From Roseibium sediminis (GTDB lineage Bacteria > Pseudomonadota > Alphaproteobacteria > Rhizobiales > Stappiaceae), in the NCBI RefSeq assembly GCF_008711325.1, contig NZ_VXDB01000001.1, positions 124,001-188,000 on the forward strand: 64,000 nt of DNA, written 5' to 3'. The translations under genes were made by a program, and so were the position numbers. This document shows positions 18,738-29,248 of this stretch, piece after piece; the first letter of the stretch is position 1, and each line of letters starts with the position of its first letter. The notes under the pieces were generated by a model that did not search any database, was not told the DNA's origin, and saw nothing but the letters and a program-made list of their open reading frames with translations.

Positions 18738-18783
18738 GTAGGCTTGATTGCAAGCCTTGGCTGTTGCGTTGGGAGGACATGCC

Positions 18784-20190
18784 ATGTCGCGACTGGACCC
18801 TGACCGGCTATTTCCGGCTCATGACAAAGGCCGAGGGCTGGCCCGCGAGCTCTATGCCTCGATCAAGGACCTCCCCCTGCTCAGCCCGCACGGGCACACG
18901 GATCCGCGTTGGTTTGCCGAGAACGAGCCGTTTCCAGACCCCGCCCAGCTCTTCATCGTTCCGGATCACTATGTGTTTCGCATGCTCTATTCGCAGGGCA
19001 TTCCGCTGGAAGACCTGGGCATTCCGAGGGTGGACGGGAAACCGGTTGAAACAGACAGCCGCGCCATCTGGCGGCGGTTTGCCGAGAACTACCACCTGTT
19101 TCTTGGCACGCCGTCGCGCATGTGGCTGGATCAGGCCTTTTCAGACGTCTTTGGCTGGGAAGGTCCGATCAATGGGGAAACAGCGGATGCCTCCTATGAC
19201 CATATCGCTGCAAAGCTGGAGCAACCCAAATACAGGCCGCGAGCCCTCTTCGAGAGGTTCAACATCGAATGCCTTGCGACCACAGAAGGCGCCCTTGACG
19301 ATCTGCGCTGGCACAAGGAGCTGAGGCAGAGCGGCTGGCCCGGTCAGGTGATCACCACCTATCGCCCCGATACGGTGATCGACCCCGAAACCCCGGACTT
19401 CGCCGCGAATATCGAGAAGCTTGGGGAATTGGCCAGCGAGAATACATTCTCCTTTGACGGCTATCTGAGAGCCCACCGAAACCGCCGCGCCTATTTCCAG
19501 ACTTTTGGCGCGACAGCGACCGATCACGGACACCTGACCGCGCGCACACAGGACCTGTCGCGTGAGGACGCCGCTCGCCTCTATCAAAAGGCATTGAAAG
19601 GCGGATGCTCTGCAGAAGAAGCCGACGCGTTCCGGGGGCATATGCTGACCGAAATGGCCCGCATGAGCCTCGATGACGGCATGACAATGCAGATCCACGC
19701 CGGAAGCAATCGCAATCACAATGAAAAGGTCTATCAGGCCTTTGGACGGGACAAGGGGTTCGATATTCCCGGACCCACGAACTATGTCGATGCGTTGAAG
19801 CCGCTTTTGTCAGCGGTTGGCAATGAACGCGATCTAACCATCATTTTGTTCACTTTGGATGAAACCGTCTATGGCCGCGAACTCGCTCCCCTTGCAGGCG
19901 CCTATCCGGCACTGAAACTCGGGCCGGCATGGTGGTTCTTCGACAGCGCCGATGGCATGCGGCGCTACCGCGAGATGACAACCGAAACCGCTGGCTTCTA
20001 CAACACGGTCGGCTTCAACGACGACACCCGCGCATTCTGCTCCATTCCCGCCCGCCATGACGTCGCCCGCCGCGTGGATAGTGCCTATCTGGCCGAACTG
20101 GTGACCTCCGGTCGACTGGATGAGGAAGACGCCTTCGAGGTTATTCAGGACCTGAGCTACCGGCTTGCCAAGAAGGCCTACAAGCTTTGA
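18784..20190 (+). CDS. uxaC: Glucuronate isomerase
   Basis: 468 residues; converts glucuronate to fructuronate (and galacturonate to tagaturonate). The family N-terminus LLSPHGHTDPRWFAEN with metal-binding histidines, and SPHG/HAGSNRNHN-type segments, are visible. GGGAGGA precedes the ATG at 18784; an in-frame TTG 36 bp upstream is a poor alternative. First gene of a two-gene plus-strand unit. Confidence 0.94.
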   Translation: MSRLDPDRLFPAHDKGRGLARELYASIKDLPLLSPHGHTDPRWFAENEPFPDPAQLFIVPDHYVFRMLYSQGIPLEDLGIPRVDGKPVETDSRAIWRRFAENYHLFLGTPSRMWLDQAFSDVFGWEGPINGETADASYDHIAAKLEQPKYRPRALFERFNIECLATTEGALDDLRWHKELRQSGWPGQVITTYRPDTVIDPETPDFAANIEKLGELASENTFSFDGYLRAHRNRRAYFQTFGATATDHGHLTARTQDLSREDAARLYQKALKGGCSAEEADAFRGHMLTEMARMSLDDGMTMQIHAGSNRNHNEKVYQAFGRDKGFDIPGPTNYVDALKPLLSAVGNERDLTIILFTLDETVYGRELAPLAGAYPALKLGPAWWFFDSADGMRRYREMTTETAGFYNTVGFNDDTRAFCSIPARHDVARRVDSAYLAELVTSGRLDEEDAFEVIQDLSYRLAKKAYKL

Positions 20191-20215
20191 GCGCTGCGGA
20201 AGGATTCAAACGAGC

Positions 20216-21658
20216 ATGACGTCAACCATTCCCCGCCTGACAAGAACAACACCCGCCCCAAAGGCTGGCATTGTCCATCTGGGATTGGGCGCATTCTTCC
20301 GCGCCTTCGGTGTGCCCCAGATTGAGGATGCCATGAAGGCATCGGGCGGTGACTGGGGAATTGTCGGCGTCAGTCTGCAAAGCCCGACCATCCGGGATGC
20401 GCTTGCACCACAGGGCTTTTGTTACACTGCTGCCGAGCTAACGCCCGAGGGAGAACGACTTCGAACTCTCCACGCCGTTTCGAATGTTCTTGTTGCCCCC
20501 GAAGACCCGGAAGCAGTCCTCGCGGCCATGTCAGATCCGGCAATCCGCATTGTCAGCCTGACAGTGACTGAAAAAGGCTATTGCCATGACCCTGCAACCG
20601 GAAAACTGAACCTCGAGCATCCCGGCATCAAGGCCGATCTGGCAAATGCCTTGCCGGTGACAGCACCCGGATTTCTGGTTCGAGCGCTTAAGCGGCGCAA
20701 GGCAGCCAACATCCCCCCCTTTACTATTCTGTGCTGCGACAACCTTCCCGCAAATGGCAGGGTTGTCCGCAGCATCGTCACGGACCTCGCCCGCCGGATT
20801 GACCCGGAGCTAGCAAACTGGATAACCAGGCGGGCGCGGTTTCCCTCCACGATGGTTGACCGGATCGTCCCGGCGACAACAACCGCGGATATCGAGCGCA
20901 TCGCGGCTGCGCAGGGCGAGCTGGATGCAGCGCCAGTCGTCCACGAACCATTCCGTCAATGGGTCATTGAAGACGACTTCGTGCCGGACTACGCAGCAGA
21001 CCGACGCCCCGCGCTTGAGCACGCTGGTGCCTTGCTCGTTTCCGACGTGCACCCCTTTGAAAACATGAAACTGAGGATGCTCAACGGCACCCATTCTGCG
21101 CTCGCCTATCTCGGATATCTGGCGGGGCATGAAACCGTTTCCTCGGCCTCTTCCGACCCCGTCTTCGAGAGATTTCTGAAACATCTATGGGCGAACGAAA
21201 TCGCCCCCTCTTTTTCTGCGCCGGAAGGTGTCGATCTTGGTTCCTATGCGGCGGCGCTTCTAGCCCGATATCAAAACCCGGCCATTCGTCACCGCACCTG
21301 GCAGATCGCCATGGACGGCAGCCAGAAACTGCCGCAACGCATCCTCGCGACGCTCGCAGACAATCAACGCAAGGGCGTCCGGTCGAAGGGGCTGACACTC
21401 GTGATTGCCGCGTGGATGAAATACGTCTCGGGCAGAGACTTGCAGGGCAATTCGATTGATGTCCGCGATGCCATGGGTGAGCGGTTGGCGGAGGTCGTCT
21501 CGGGCTCAAATGATGGAATGGAACGCGTCGATGCCCTTCTGGAGCTGACCGAAATCTTCCCACCGGAGTTGGCAGTGTCCATTCGGGACGATGTTGGAAG
21601 GGCCTATATCGGCATGACTGACACCAGCGTTCAGGCGAGCCTTGCAGGTATCACATGA
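20216..21658 (+). CDS. uxuB: Mannitol dehydrogenase-family oxidoreductase, probable fructuronate reductase
   Basis: 480 residues of the polyol-specific long-chain dehydrogenase family. GIVHLGLGAFFRAF (Rossmann), CDNLPANG and the catalytic-lysine segment MKLRMLNGTHSALAYLG are all present. Directly behind uxaC it should reduce fructuronate to mannonate. The next step, mannonate dehydratase (UxuA), is not in the window. A bidirectional terminator follows immediately. Confidence 0.87.
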   Translation: MTSTIPRLTRTTPAPKAGIVHLGLGAFFRAFGVPQIEDAMKASGGDWGIVGVSLQSPTIRDALAPQGFCYTAAELTPEGERLRTLHAVSNVLVAPEDPEAVLAAMSDPAIRIVSLTVTEKGYCHDPATGKLNLEHPGIKADLANALPVTAPGFLVRALKRRKAANIPPFTILCCDNLPANGRVVRSIVTDLARRIDPELANWITRRARFPSTMVDRIVPATTTADIERIAAAQGELDAAPVVHEPFRQWVIEDDFVPDYAADRRPALEHAGALLVSDVHPFENMKLRMLNGTHSALAYLGYLAGHETVSSASSDPVFERFLKHLWANEIAPSFSAPEGVDLGSYAAALLARYQNPAIRHRTWQIAMDGSQKLPQRILATLADNQRKGVRSKGLTLVIAAWMKYVSGRDLQGNSIDVRDAMGERLAEVVSGSNDGMERVDALLELTEIFPPELAVSIRDDVGRAYIGMTDTSVQASLAGIT

Positions 21659-21686
21659 AAAAAGGGCCGCAATCGCGGCCCTTTTT
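21659..21686. terminator. Bidirectional terminator between uxuB and glpU
   Basis: GGGCCGC/GCGGCCC stem with AATC loop, flanked by an A-run on the left and a T-run on the right, so it can serve both convergent genes. Confidence 0.9.
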
Positions 21687-21697
21687 GTCACCGTGCT

Positions 21698-22021
21698 CTA
21701 AACCCACCTGAACACGGCAACCATGTAGATGATTGCGATACCCAAGGGCGCCCAAAGAGGGGTTCCCATCAGCCCCAGCCAGGCGAGGAAAATGAACGCG
21801 CTGCCAAGGAGCGATATGAACAGGCGATCACCCCGTGTGGTATCCAGCCCCAGAATTCCGTGACGCGGACCGCCACCGGGAGAAAAATACTCCCAAACTC
21901 CCATGGTCATGATCGCAGTCACCACGAAGAGAAAGAAGGCAGCGGTTGCCCGTGTCCAGGCCATCCAAGAACCCAGGGGTTCGGTCCACCACTCCGCACT
22001 GAAAAGAACTGCTTCAGGCAT
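21698..22021 (-). CDS. glpU: Small membrane protein of the glycerol transporter (DUF2160 type)
   Basis: A 107-residue protein with three hydrophobic segments, around residues 28-50, 72-88 and 90-105. It matches the small integral membrane protein encoded with rhizobial glycerol ABC transporters (glpU). GAGGAGG precedes the start at MPEAVLFSAEWW. Its role is unknown; it may be an accessory subunit. It is the last gene of the operon, 10 bp after glpQ. Confidence 0.8.
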   Translation of the reverse strand: MPEAVLFSAEWWTEPLGSWMAWTRATAAFFLFVVTAIMTMGVWEYFSPGGGPRHGILGLDTTRGDRLFISLLGSAFIFLAWLGLMGTPLWAPLGIAIIYMVAVFRWV

Positions 22022-22031
22022 GGCGCCCTCC

Positions 22032-22831
22032 TCAAACCCGGCCAAGGGCAAAGCCCCGGGCGATGTAGTTGCGCACGAAATAGATCACGAAAGCCCCGGG
22101 AATGATGGTCAGCGTCCCGGCAGCGGCCAGAAGCCCCAGCTCATAGCCCGATGTGCTTGCCGTCCGGGTCATTGTCGCGGCAATCGGCTTGGCATCCACC
22201 GCTGTCAGGGTTTTGGCCAACAGCAACTCCACCCACGAAAACATGAAGCAGAAGAACGCGGCAACACCAATCCCGGCAGCAATGGTCGGTATGAAGATCT
22301 TGATGAAGAAGCGCGGGAAGGAATAGCCATCCACATAGGCTGTCTCGTCCAGCTCCTTCGGCACGCCCGACATGAAGCCTTCCAAAATCCACACGGCCAG
22401 CGGGATGTTGAACAGCGTGTGCGCCAGAGCAACCGCCCAATAGGTGTCGAACAGGCCGACAGCCGAATAGAGCTGGAAGAATGGCAGGGCGAAAACGGCT
22501 GGCGGTGCCATACGGTTGGTCAGCAGCCAGAAGAACAGATGCTTGTCACCCAAAAAGCGGTAACGCGAGAACGCATAGGCAGCAGGCAGCGCAACTGCGA
22601 CCGACAGAGCCGTATTGATCGATACATAGGTGAGCGAGTTCACATATCCCATGTACCAGGTCGGGTCGGTGAAGATCGTGATGTAGTTTTCAAAGGTGAA
22701 CTCCTGCGGCCACAGGGTGAAGGATCCCAGGATCTCGTTGGTGGTCTTGAACGACATGTTCACCAGCCAATAGATCGGCAGCAGCAAAAACAGGATGTAG
22801 AGGGCCGGCACGAAGCGGTTCACGTTTTTCA

Positions 22832-22835
<4 letters not shown>
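22032..22835 (-). CDS. glpQ: Glycerol ABC transporter permease
   Basis: A 267-residue MalG-type permease with six helices and an EAA-like loop (ETAYVDGYSFPRFFIKIFIP). The start MMKNVNRF overlaps the glpP stop by 4 bp. Glycerol specificity is inferred from the conserved glpV-S-T-P-Q-U gene set. Confidence 0.88.
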
Positions 22836-23691
<856 letters not shown>

Positions 23692-23695
<4 letters not shown>

Positions 23696-24771
23696 GCGCC
23701 TTGCCCTCCGTGAACCAGCCAGCCTTCGCGATAGACCTGTGTGTGATCTGCCGCGAAGCTCAGATGGGCGTGTTTTTCGGGAATGTCGGTTCCCTCGGGA
23801 ACCAGCAGCTTGATGCTCTTGTCCGCACGCCGTGCATCAACGATCTGGAAGCGACCGGCATCGGCAACCTTGGCGATTTCAACGGGGATACCACTCTCGG
23901 ACAGGCTGACAAATTCTGGCCGCACACCAAGTTCCAGCCCGCCTTGATCGGGGCACTCGGCCGCATTCCAGCTCGGCACCTCGATATCCCCGTAGAAGGC
24001 TTTGCCCCCCTTCACCTCGCAAGGCAACACATTCATGCCCGGCGAGCCTATGAAGTGACCCACAAACGTATGTTGTGGACGCTCGAACAGCTCCACTGGC
24101 GTTCCGATCTGAACAACCTGACCGTCTTTCATGACAACAACCTTGTCGGCGAATGTCAGCGCCTCGGTCTGATCGTGGGTAACGTAGATCATGGTCGTCT
24201 TGACCCGCTGGTGCAGCTCTTTCAGCTTGGAGCGCAGCTGCCACTTCAGGTGCGGATCGATCACCGTCAGCGGTTCATCGAACATGATGACGTTGACATC
24301 GGTGCGCACCAATCCGCGACCCAGCGATATCTTCTGCTTTCCATCGGCGGTCAGACCGGAGGCGCGTTTGCCAAGCATGTCCGTCAGATCGATCATCTCG
24401 GCGATCTCGCGAACGCGCGGGTCGATGTCAGCTTCGGGAACACCGCGATTGCGCAACGGGAATGCGAGATTGTCGTAGACTGTCATCGTGTCGTAGACGA
24501 CCGGGAACTGGAACACTTGCGCAATATGGCGCTGGTCCGGCGGCAAAGCGGTCACGTCATCAGCGTCGAACAGCACCTGACCGTGGCTCGGCGTCAGCAA
24601 TCCGGAAATGATGTTGAGCAGCGTTGTCTTGCCGCAACCGGACGGCCCAAGCAGCGCATAGGCGCCGCCGTCTTCCCACTCCACATCCAGCTGCTGGAGT
24701 GCATAATCGGAGGGTTTTGCCGGGTCGGGCATATAGGAATGCCGAAGGCCCTTGAGGGTGATTTTTGCCAT
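23692..24771 (-). CDS. glpT: Glycerol ABC transporter ATPase with degenerate signature motif
   Basis: 359 residues. Walker A GPSGCGKTT (42-50), Q-loop, Walker B VIMFDEP (161-167) and H-loop YVTHDQTEAL (H199) are intact, but the ABC signature reads LTADGKQ (140-146) instead of LSGGQ. The partner GlpS has the opposite defect, so GlpT should supply the working Walker and H-loop residues of one ATP site whose signature comes from GlpS. The C-terminal regulatory domain is present. 13 bp after glpS. Confidence 0.9.
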
Positions 24772-24784
24772 CTAGCCTTCTCCC

Positions 24785-25852
24785 CTAGCCCGTGATCCGG
24801 GTGCCGGACGCATCGAAGTAAAATGCCTCCGAGACATCGGCATAAAGGACTTCCCGCGCTCCGACCTCAACCGGGTGAATGCCATGCGACTGGGAGACCC
24901 AGGTCTTTCCGCCAAGTTTGAAATGAATGACGCTCTCCGATCCGCTCAGCTCTGTGACCAGAACTTCGCCCTGCACTTCAACGGACTGTTGTCCGCTCGG
25001 TTTTGGCGTGACGTGGTGCGGGCGAAGACCCAGCTTGTACGCGCCATCGCCCAGGCCAGCCGCAATTCCTGACGCGGTCCAGCTGGTTCCGTCCGAAAGC
25101 CGGATCTGATCCCCGGCCTTCATCACGTCCGCATGATTGATCGGCGGCTCTGAGAACACCTCTGCGCTGACAAGGTCACGCGGTTTGCGATAAACCTCGC
25201 CAGTCGGCCCGAATTGGGTAACCCTGCCTTCGTGCAGCGTTGCGGTGTGACCACCAAAGAGAAGGGCTTCAACGGGTTCGGTCGTCGCATAAACCACAAC
25301 ACAGTTGCGATCAGCAAAGAGGCGCGGAAGTTCGTCGCGCAACTCTTCACGCAGTTTGAAATCGAGATTGGCCAGCGGCTCGTCCAGGAGGACCAAGTCC
25401 GCATCCTTGACCAGCGCGCGCGCCATCGCGGTCCGTTGCTGCTGTCCGCCAGAAAGTTCCGACGGACGCCGGTCGAGCATCGGCGTCAGCTTCATCAGCT
25501 CCGCCATTTCGCCAACGCGGCGCTTGATTTCGTCTTCACCAATGCCTGCAACCCGAAGCGGGGAGGCAATGTTCTCGAAGACGGAGAAATTCGGATAGTT
25601 GATGAACTGCTGGTAGACCATGGACACGTTGCGCTTTTGCACCGGAGTGCGCGTCACATCCTGCCCGTTGAACCGAAGGGACCCGGTTGTGAGAGGGTCG
25701 AGTCCAGCCATCATCTGCATGAGGGTCGTCTTGCCCGACAGGGTGGTTCCCAGAAGGATATTGATCCCGCCCGGTTCCAGTTTCAGATCCGTCGGATAGA
25801 TATGCTGATCAGCGCCTACCCTTTTGGAAACATTGATCAATTCAAGAGTCAT
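24785..25852 (-). CDS. glpS: Glycerol ABC transporter ATPase lacking the H-loop histidine
   Basis: 355 residues. Walker A is GTTLSGKTT (35-43), the signature LSGGQQQR is canonical (133-140) and Walker B is LVLLDEP. The switch histidine is missing: the H-loop reads YATTEPVEAL where GlpT has YVTHDQTEAL, so T191 replaces histidine. It pairs with GlpT in an apparently asymmetric heterodimer. The start MTLELINVSK fits family N-termini but has no strong ribosome-binding site. Confidence 0.88.
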   Translation of the reverse strand: MTLELINVSKRVGADQHIYPTDLKLEPGGINILLGTTLSGKTTLMQMMAGLDPLTTGSLRFNGQDVTRTPVQKRNVSMVYQQFINYPNFSVFENIASPLRVAGIGEDEIKRRVGEMAELMKLTPMLDRRPSELSGGQQQRTAMARALVKDADLVLLDEPLANLDFKLREELRDELPRLFADRNCVVVYATTEPVEALLFGGHTATLHEGRVTQFGPTGEVYRKPRDLVSAEVFSEPPINHADVMKAGDQIRLSDGTSWTASGIAAGLGDGAYKLGLRPHHVTPKPSGQQSVEVQGEVLVTELSGSESVIHFKLGGKTWVSQSHGIHPVEVGAREVLYADVSEAFYFDASGTRITG

Positions 25853-25919
25853 ACGGCAGCCGCAGATTGAGCGTCCCGGCACACTGACAGCGTAATACCA
25901 GGAGCGAATGAAGTCTCTC

Positions 25920-25943
25920 CCGGAGCGCGCGAGCGCGCCCCGG
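25920..25943 (-). promoter_or_regulatory. Intercistronic stem-loop between glpV and glpS
   Basis: On the minus strand CCGGGGCGCGC pairs with GCGCGCTCCGG (one G-U pair) about 25 bases after the glpV stop. No T-tract; a probable mRNA-stabilising or attenuating element. Confidence 0.65.
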
Positions 25944-25968
25944 AAGGTCTGGGAGTGAATGGATAGAC

Positions 25969-27705
25969 TTAGTTGGAAGACCAGCGTGCGACGAGGTCTT
26001 CGTACTTGACCGTCACACCTTGCGGCTTCTCGTTTTCGAGCTTGGCCTTGGCGCCGCCCTTGCCGAGCCATTCGGCTGCATCTTTCGGCTCGTTGAGACG
26101 CGGACCACAGCCACCGTAGGTGTTGTTGGCCTTGTCAGCCCGCTCCATGCGTGACATCACCTGATCCATTTCGGAGGCCAGACGATCCATCGCTTCCTGC
26201 GGGGTGAAGGCACCCGAGTTCACATCCCCGATCTGCTGCCACCACAGCTGGGCCAGCTTCGGATAATCCGGAACGTTGACGCCAGTCGGTGTCCACATCA
26301 CCCGGTCCGGTGAGCGGTAGAACTCGACAAGACCACCAAGATCAGCCGAACGATCGGTGAAGCTCTGGTGACGCACGGTGCTGTCGCGGATGAATGTCAG
26401 ACCCACGTGGCTCTTCTTCACGTCGACCGTCTTGGAGACGACGAACTGCGCGTAGAGCCAGGCAGCCTTGGCACGGTCTTCCGGAGTGGACTTCAGGATC
26501 GTCCAGGAACCGGCATCCTGATAGCCGAGCTTTTGACCTTCTTCCCAATACGGACCCTTCGGAGAAGGAGCCATCCGCCACAGCGGCTTGCCTTCTTCAT
26601 CCACCGTGTTGTTGCCATCGGCCTTGGAAGCAACCATCGATGCGGTGAAGGCTGTGTACCAGAAGATCTGCTGGGCAACGTTGCCCTGGCTCAGAGCCGG
26701 AAGGGACTGGTAGAAGTCATAGTCGGCAGCTCCCGGAGGCGCGTACTGACGCAGCCACTCGTCCCACTTGCGGATCGCATAGACCGCAGCCGGACCGTTG
26801 GTTGCACCACCACGGGTAACGGACGCGCCAGCCGGATTACAGGAGCCTTCCTCCATCCGGATGCCCCATTCGTCGATCGGGCGACCGTTCGGCAACCCCT
26901 TGGAGCCTGCACCGGCCATCGAAAGCCAGGCATCGGTCATACGCCAGCCCAGATCCGGAGCGCGCTTGCCGTAGTCCATGTGGCCATAAACGCGAACACC
27001 GTCGATTTCCTTCACATCATTGGTGAAGAACTCGGCGATATCCTCATAAGCCGACCAGTTGACCGGAACGCCGAGGTCGTAGCCGTACTTGGCCTTGAAC
27101 TGTTCCTGCAGGTCCGGACGATCGAACCAGTCCTTGCGGAACCAGTAGAGGTTGGCGAACTGCTGGTCAGGCAACTGATAGAGATTGCCGTCGGGGCCTG
27201 TGGTGAAGGACCGGCCGATGAAGTCTTCAAGATCCAGCGCCGGGTTGGTGACGTCCTTGCCGGCTCCGCCCATGAAGTCGGACAGGTTCACGGCAAGCTG
27301 CAAACGCGAATGCGTGCCGATCAGGTCGGAATCGTTCACATATGCATCATAGAGGTTCCGGTTGGTCTGCATCTGCGTTTGAACCGCCTGCACGACTTCG
27401 CCTTCACCCAGAAGCTGGTGGTTTACCTTGATCCCGGTGATTTCTTCAAAGGCCTTGGTCAGGACCTTGGACTCGTATTCATGAGTCGGGATGGTTTCGG
27501 ACAGGACGTTGATCTCCATGCCCTTGAACGGTTCTGCAGCCTTGATGAACCACTCCAACTCCTGAAGCTGCTCATCCTTGGAAAGGGTCGAAGGCTGGAA
27601 CTCGCTGTCAATCCACTTCTTGGCTGCATCCATGTCGGCAAAAGCGCCGCCGGACGATGCCAGGAGCGCTGCCGCAGCGACGGCGCCCAAAAACCTGTGC
27701 TTCAT
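25969..27705 (-). CDS. glpV: Glycerol ABC transporter substrate-binding protein
   Basis: A 578-residue periplasmic binding protein, unusually long for family 1 solute-binding proteins, as in rhizobial GlpV. Signal peptide about 1-23 (cleavage after AFA). GGGAGGA lies six bases before ATG 27705; the open frame extends further upstream but without support. Unlike rhizobial glp operons, where V is last, here it is the first transporter gene, directly behind its promoter region and followed by a stem-loop. Confidence 0.87.
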   Translation of the reverse strand: MKHRFLGAVAAAALLASSGGAFADMDAAKKWIDSEFQPSTLSKDEQLQELEWFIKAAEPFKGMEINVLSETIPTHEYESKVLTKAFEEITGIKVNHQLLGEGEVVQAVQTQMQTNRNLYDAYVNDSDLIGTHSRLQLAVNLSDFMGGAGKDVTNPALDLEDFIGRSFTTGPDGNLYQLPDQQFANLYWFRKDWFDRPDLQEQFKAKYGYDLGVPVNWSAYEDIAEFFTNDVKEIDGVRVYGHMDYGKRAPDLGWRMTDAWLSMAGAGSKGLPNGRPIDEWGIRMEEGSCNPAGASVTRGGATNGPAAVYAIRKWDEWLRQYAPPGAADYDFYQSLPALSQGNVAQQIFWYTAFTASMVASKADGNNTVDEEGKPLWRMAPSPKGPYWEEGQKLGYQDAGSWTILKSTPEDRAKAAWLYAQFVVSKTVDVKKSHVGLTFIRDSTVRHQSFTDRSADLGGLVEFYRSPDRVMWTPTGVNVPDYPKLAQLWWQQIGDVNSGAFTPQEAMDRLASEMDQVMSRMERADKANNTYGGCGPRLNEPKDAAEWLGKGGAKAKLENEKPQGVTVKYEDLVARWSSN

Positions 27706-28113
27706 AATATCCTCCCGATATGCCGCGTTTACGCAAGCAAAACGAATATCAGACGAAACAAAATGAAGGTCAATAGAAAATAAAAACTGAAACCACCAAC
27801 TCATACTCCACAGCGGTTTGGATTTTGATCGCCATATTGCGGGGTCATAAGGCGAAGGCTCTGGCGCTTCTCCCGGTTTCAAAGGACAGAGAAAAGAGCA
27901 CGAAAAATGTAATAACTATCAGTAATTTCCGATAGATATATTTTGCCAACTAAAAAACTTACGATAGATCCATGGGTGCAGAACCCAAGTCGCACACACC
28001 CAAAATTTCACCCAAAGCGCTCTCAAAATTGGAGCACTCTGAACGCTGGATGTTATCCAAATTGAAAACCGAACCAATGCAGGAAACGAAACACGCCTGC
28101 GGGAAATTCTGCG
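27706..28113. other. glpR-glpV intergenic region
   Basis: 408 bp with no gene and a lower GC content than its neighbours. It should contain the glpV promoter on the minus strand. Phased ACGAA-type repeats lie at 27737-27767. I see no clear terminator for glpR. Confidence 0.5.
27737..27767. promoter_or_regulatory. Candidate GlpR operator upstream of glpV
   Basis: Three related direct repeats (AACGAA, ACGAAA, AATGAA) recur about every 11 bp, 35-65 bp before the glpV start. On the minus strand they read as TTCGTTT-type repeats, the kind of site bound by DeoR-family repressors. Suggestive only. Confidence 0.35.
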
Positions 28114-28884
28114 CTATGGATGGAATACGCGCGCACCGGAAGAAGCGAGTATTTCCTGAATCGGGCGCGGCACAGGACGATCGCAAAACACATCGGACAC
28201 GTCAGCGATATGGCCACCCCGGACATGAGCCGGACGCCCGAATTTTGTGTGGTCAAGAACGAGATAAGACCGGCGACAATTGGCCAAAATGGCTTGTCTA
28301 GCCGCAACTTCATCCTCGTGGAAATCCAGCAGTGTCCCGTCCTCATCGACACCCGCGACCCCGAAGACACCGATGTCGACCTTGTATCGACTGAAGAAAT
28401 CCTGGGTGCCCATGCCCAGAACATCCCTGTCGCCGCTGCGCAGCCGCCCCCCGGCGATCGTCACCTGAAAGCCTTGATTCGCCGTTGCAGTGAAGGCGAC
28501 ATTCAGATTGTTGGTGAACACGGACAGACCGTCGTGACCGATAAGGCCCTGCATGACGATTTCCGGGGTTGTTCCGATCGAAAAGGCCAGAGATTGGCCA
28601 TTGGAAACCTCTTCCGCCACCAAGGCCGATATCACACGCTTTTCGCTCAGATTGAGGATCTGGCGCGTGCTGTAATGGATATTGCTCGCTGGCGCCGGAG
28701 GCTCAACGCCCCCATGGGTCCGACGAAGAATACCGAGCTCGCACAGGCCATTCACATCCCGGCGGATGGTCTGGGTGGTAACCTCAAATCGCTCGGCAAG
28801 CTCTTCGACGGATGCAAATCCCGCGCTTTGCACCAGGTCAGCAATTTCGGCTTGCCGCTTTGAAATATCTGCCTGACCCAGCAT
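28114..28884 (-). CDS. glpR: DeoR-family repressor of glycerol genes
   Basis: 256 residues: DeoR helix-turn-helix (about 8-60, VEELAERFEVTTQTIRRDVN) and the DeoRC sugar-phosphate sensor domain (SIGTTPEIVMQGL, TIAGGRLRSGDRDVLG). Located upstream of glpV and in the same direction, it probably senses glycerol-3-phosphate and represses uptake genes. A short GAGGGG precedes the ATG very closely. Confidence 0.85.
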   Translation of the reverse strand: MLGQADISKRQAEIADLVQSAGFASVEELAERFEVTTQTIRRDVNGLCELGILRRTHGGVEPPAPASNIHYSTRQILNLSEKRVISALVAEEVSNGQSLAFSIGTTPEIVMQGLIGHDGLSVFTNNLNVAFTATANQGFQVTIAGGRLRSGDRDVLGMGTQDFFSRYKVDIGVFGVAGVDEDGTLLDFHEDEVAARQAILANCRRSYLVLDHTKFGRPAHVRGGHIADVSDVFCDRPVPRPIQEILASSGARVFHP

Positions 28885-29248
28885 TGCCCCTCACGAATAT
28901 GCCTGTCGCCATGTCGAGGCCTTCACCTCATCTAGCTCATATGAACATTCTTGAATGCTCATATGAACATAATATGACGGGAAATGAACCACAAAACCAG
29001 CGCAACTTGTATTATCCGTAAGGGCACAGATTGGCGCAAACGACGATTTCCCGACCATCCCGTCCCCTCTCCAAAATCCTGTAGAGAAAAATCGAGAAAA
29101 CTGCAGACCAGATGACGCTGAGTAAGCTATAATGCCGAGGTTCCGGAAAAAGTATTGACCGACATACCACTGAAACAATCTCGTACTACCCCAACTGCAG
29201 GAGACGCTTTTCGCGTTTCTATCCAGCCATCTCAGGGAGCCATCCATT
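28885..29248. other. Divergent promoter region glpR/PhoX-like gene
   Basis: 364 bp without a gene. It holds an imperfect 22-bp palindrome at 28941-28962, and the segment CTCATATGAACAT occurs twice (about 28936-28948 and 28958-28970). Promoters for glpR (minus) and the PhoX-like gene (plus) are expected here. Confidence 0.5.
28941..28962. promoter_or_regulatory. Palindromic operator candidate near glpR
   Basis: ATGAACATTC-TT-GAATGCTCAT, ten-base arms with a single mismatch, about 60 bp before the glpR start. The GAACAT core resembles half-sites of enterobacterial GlpR operators, so glpR autoregulation or shared control with the divergent gene is plausible. Confidence 0.5.

Noticed and set aside
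26368-27783. Long open frame (about 471 codons) on the plus strand
   Set aside because: Antisense to glpV; a by-product of its codon use, with no ribosome-binding site or family motif.
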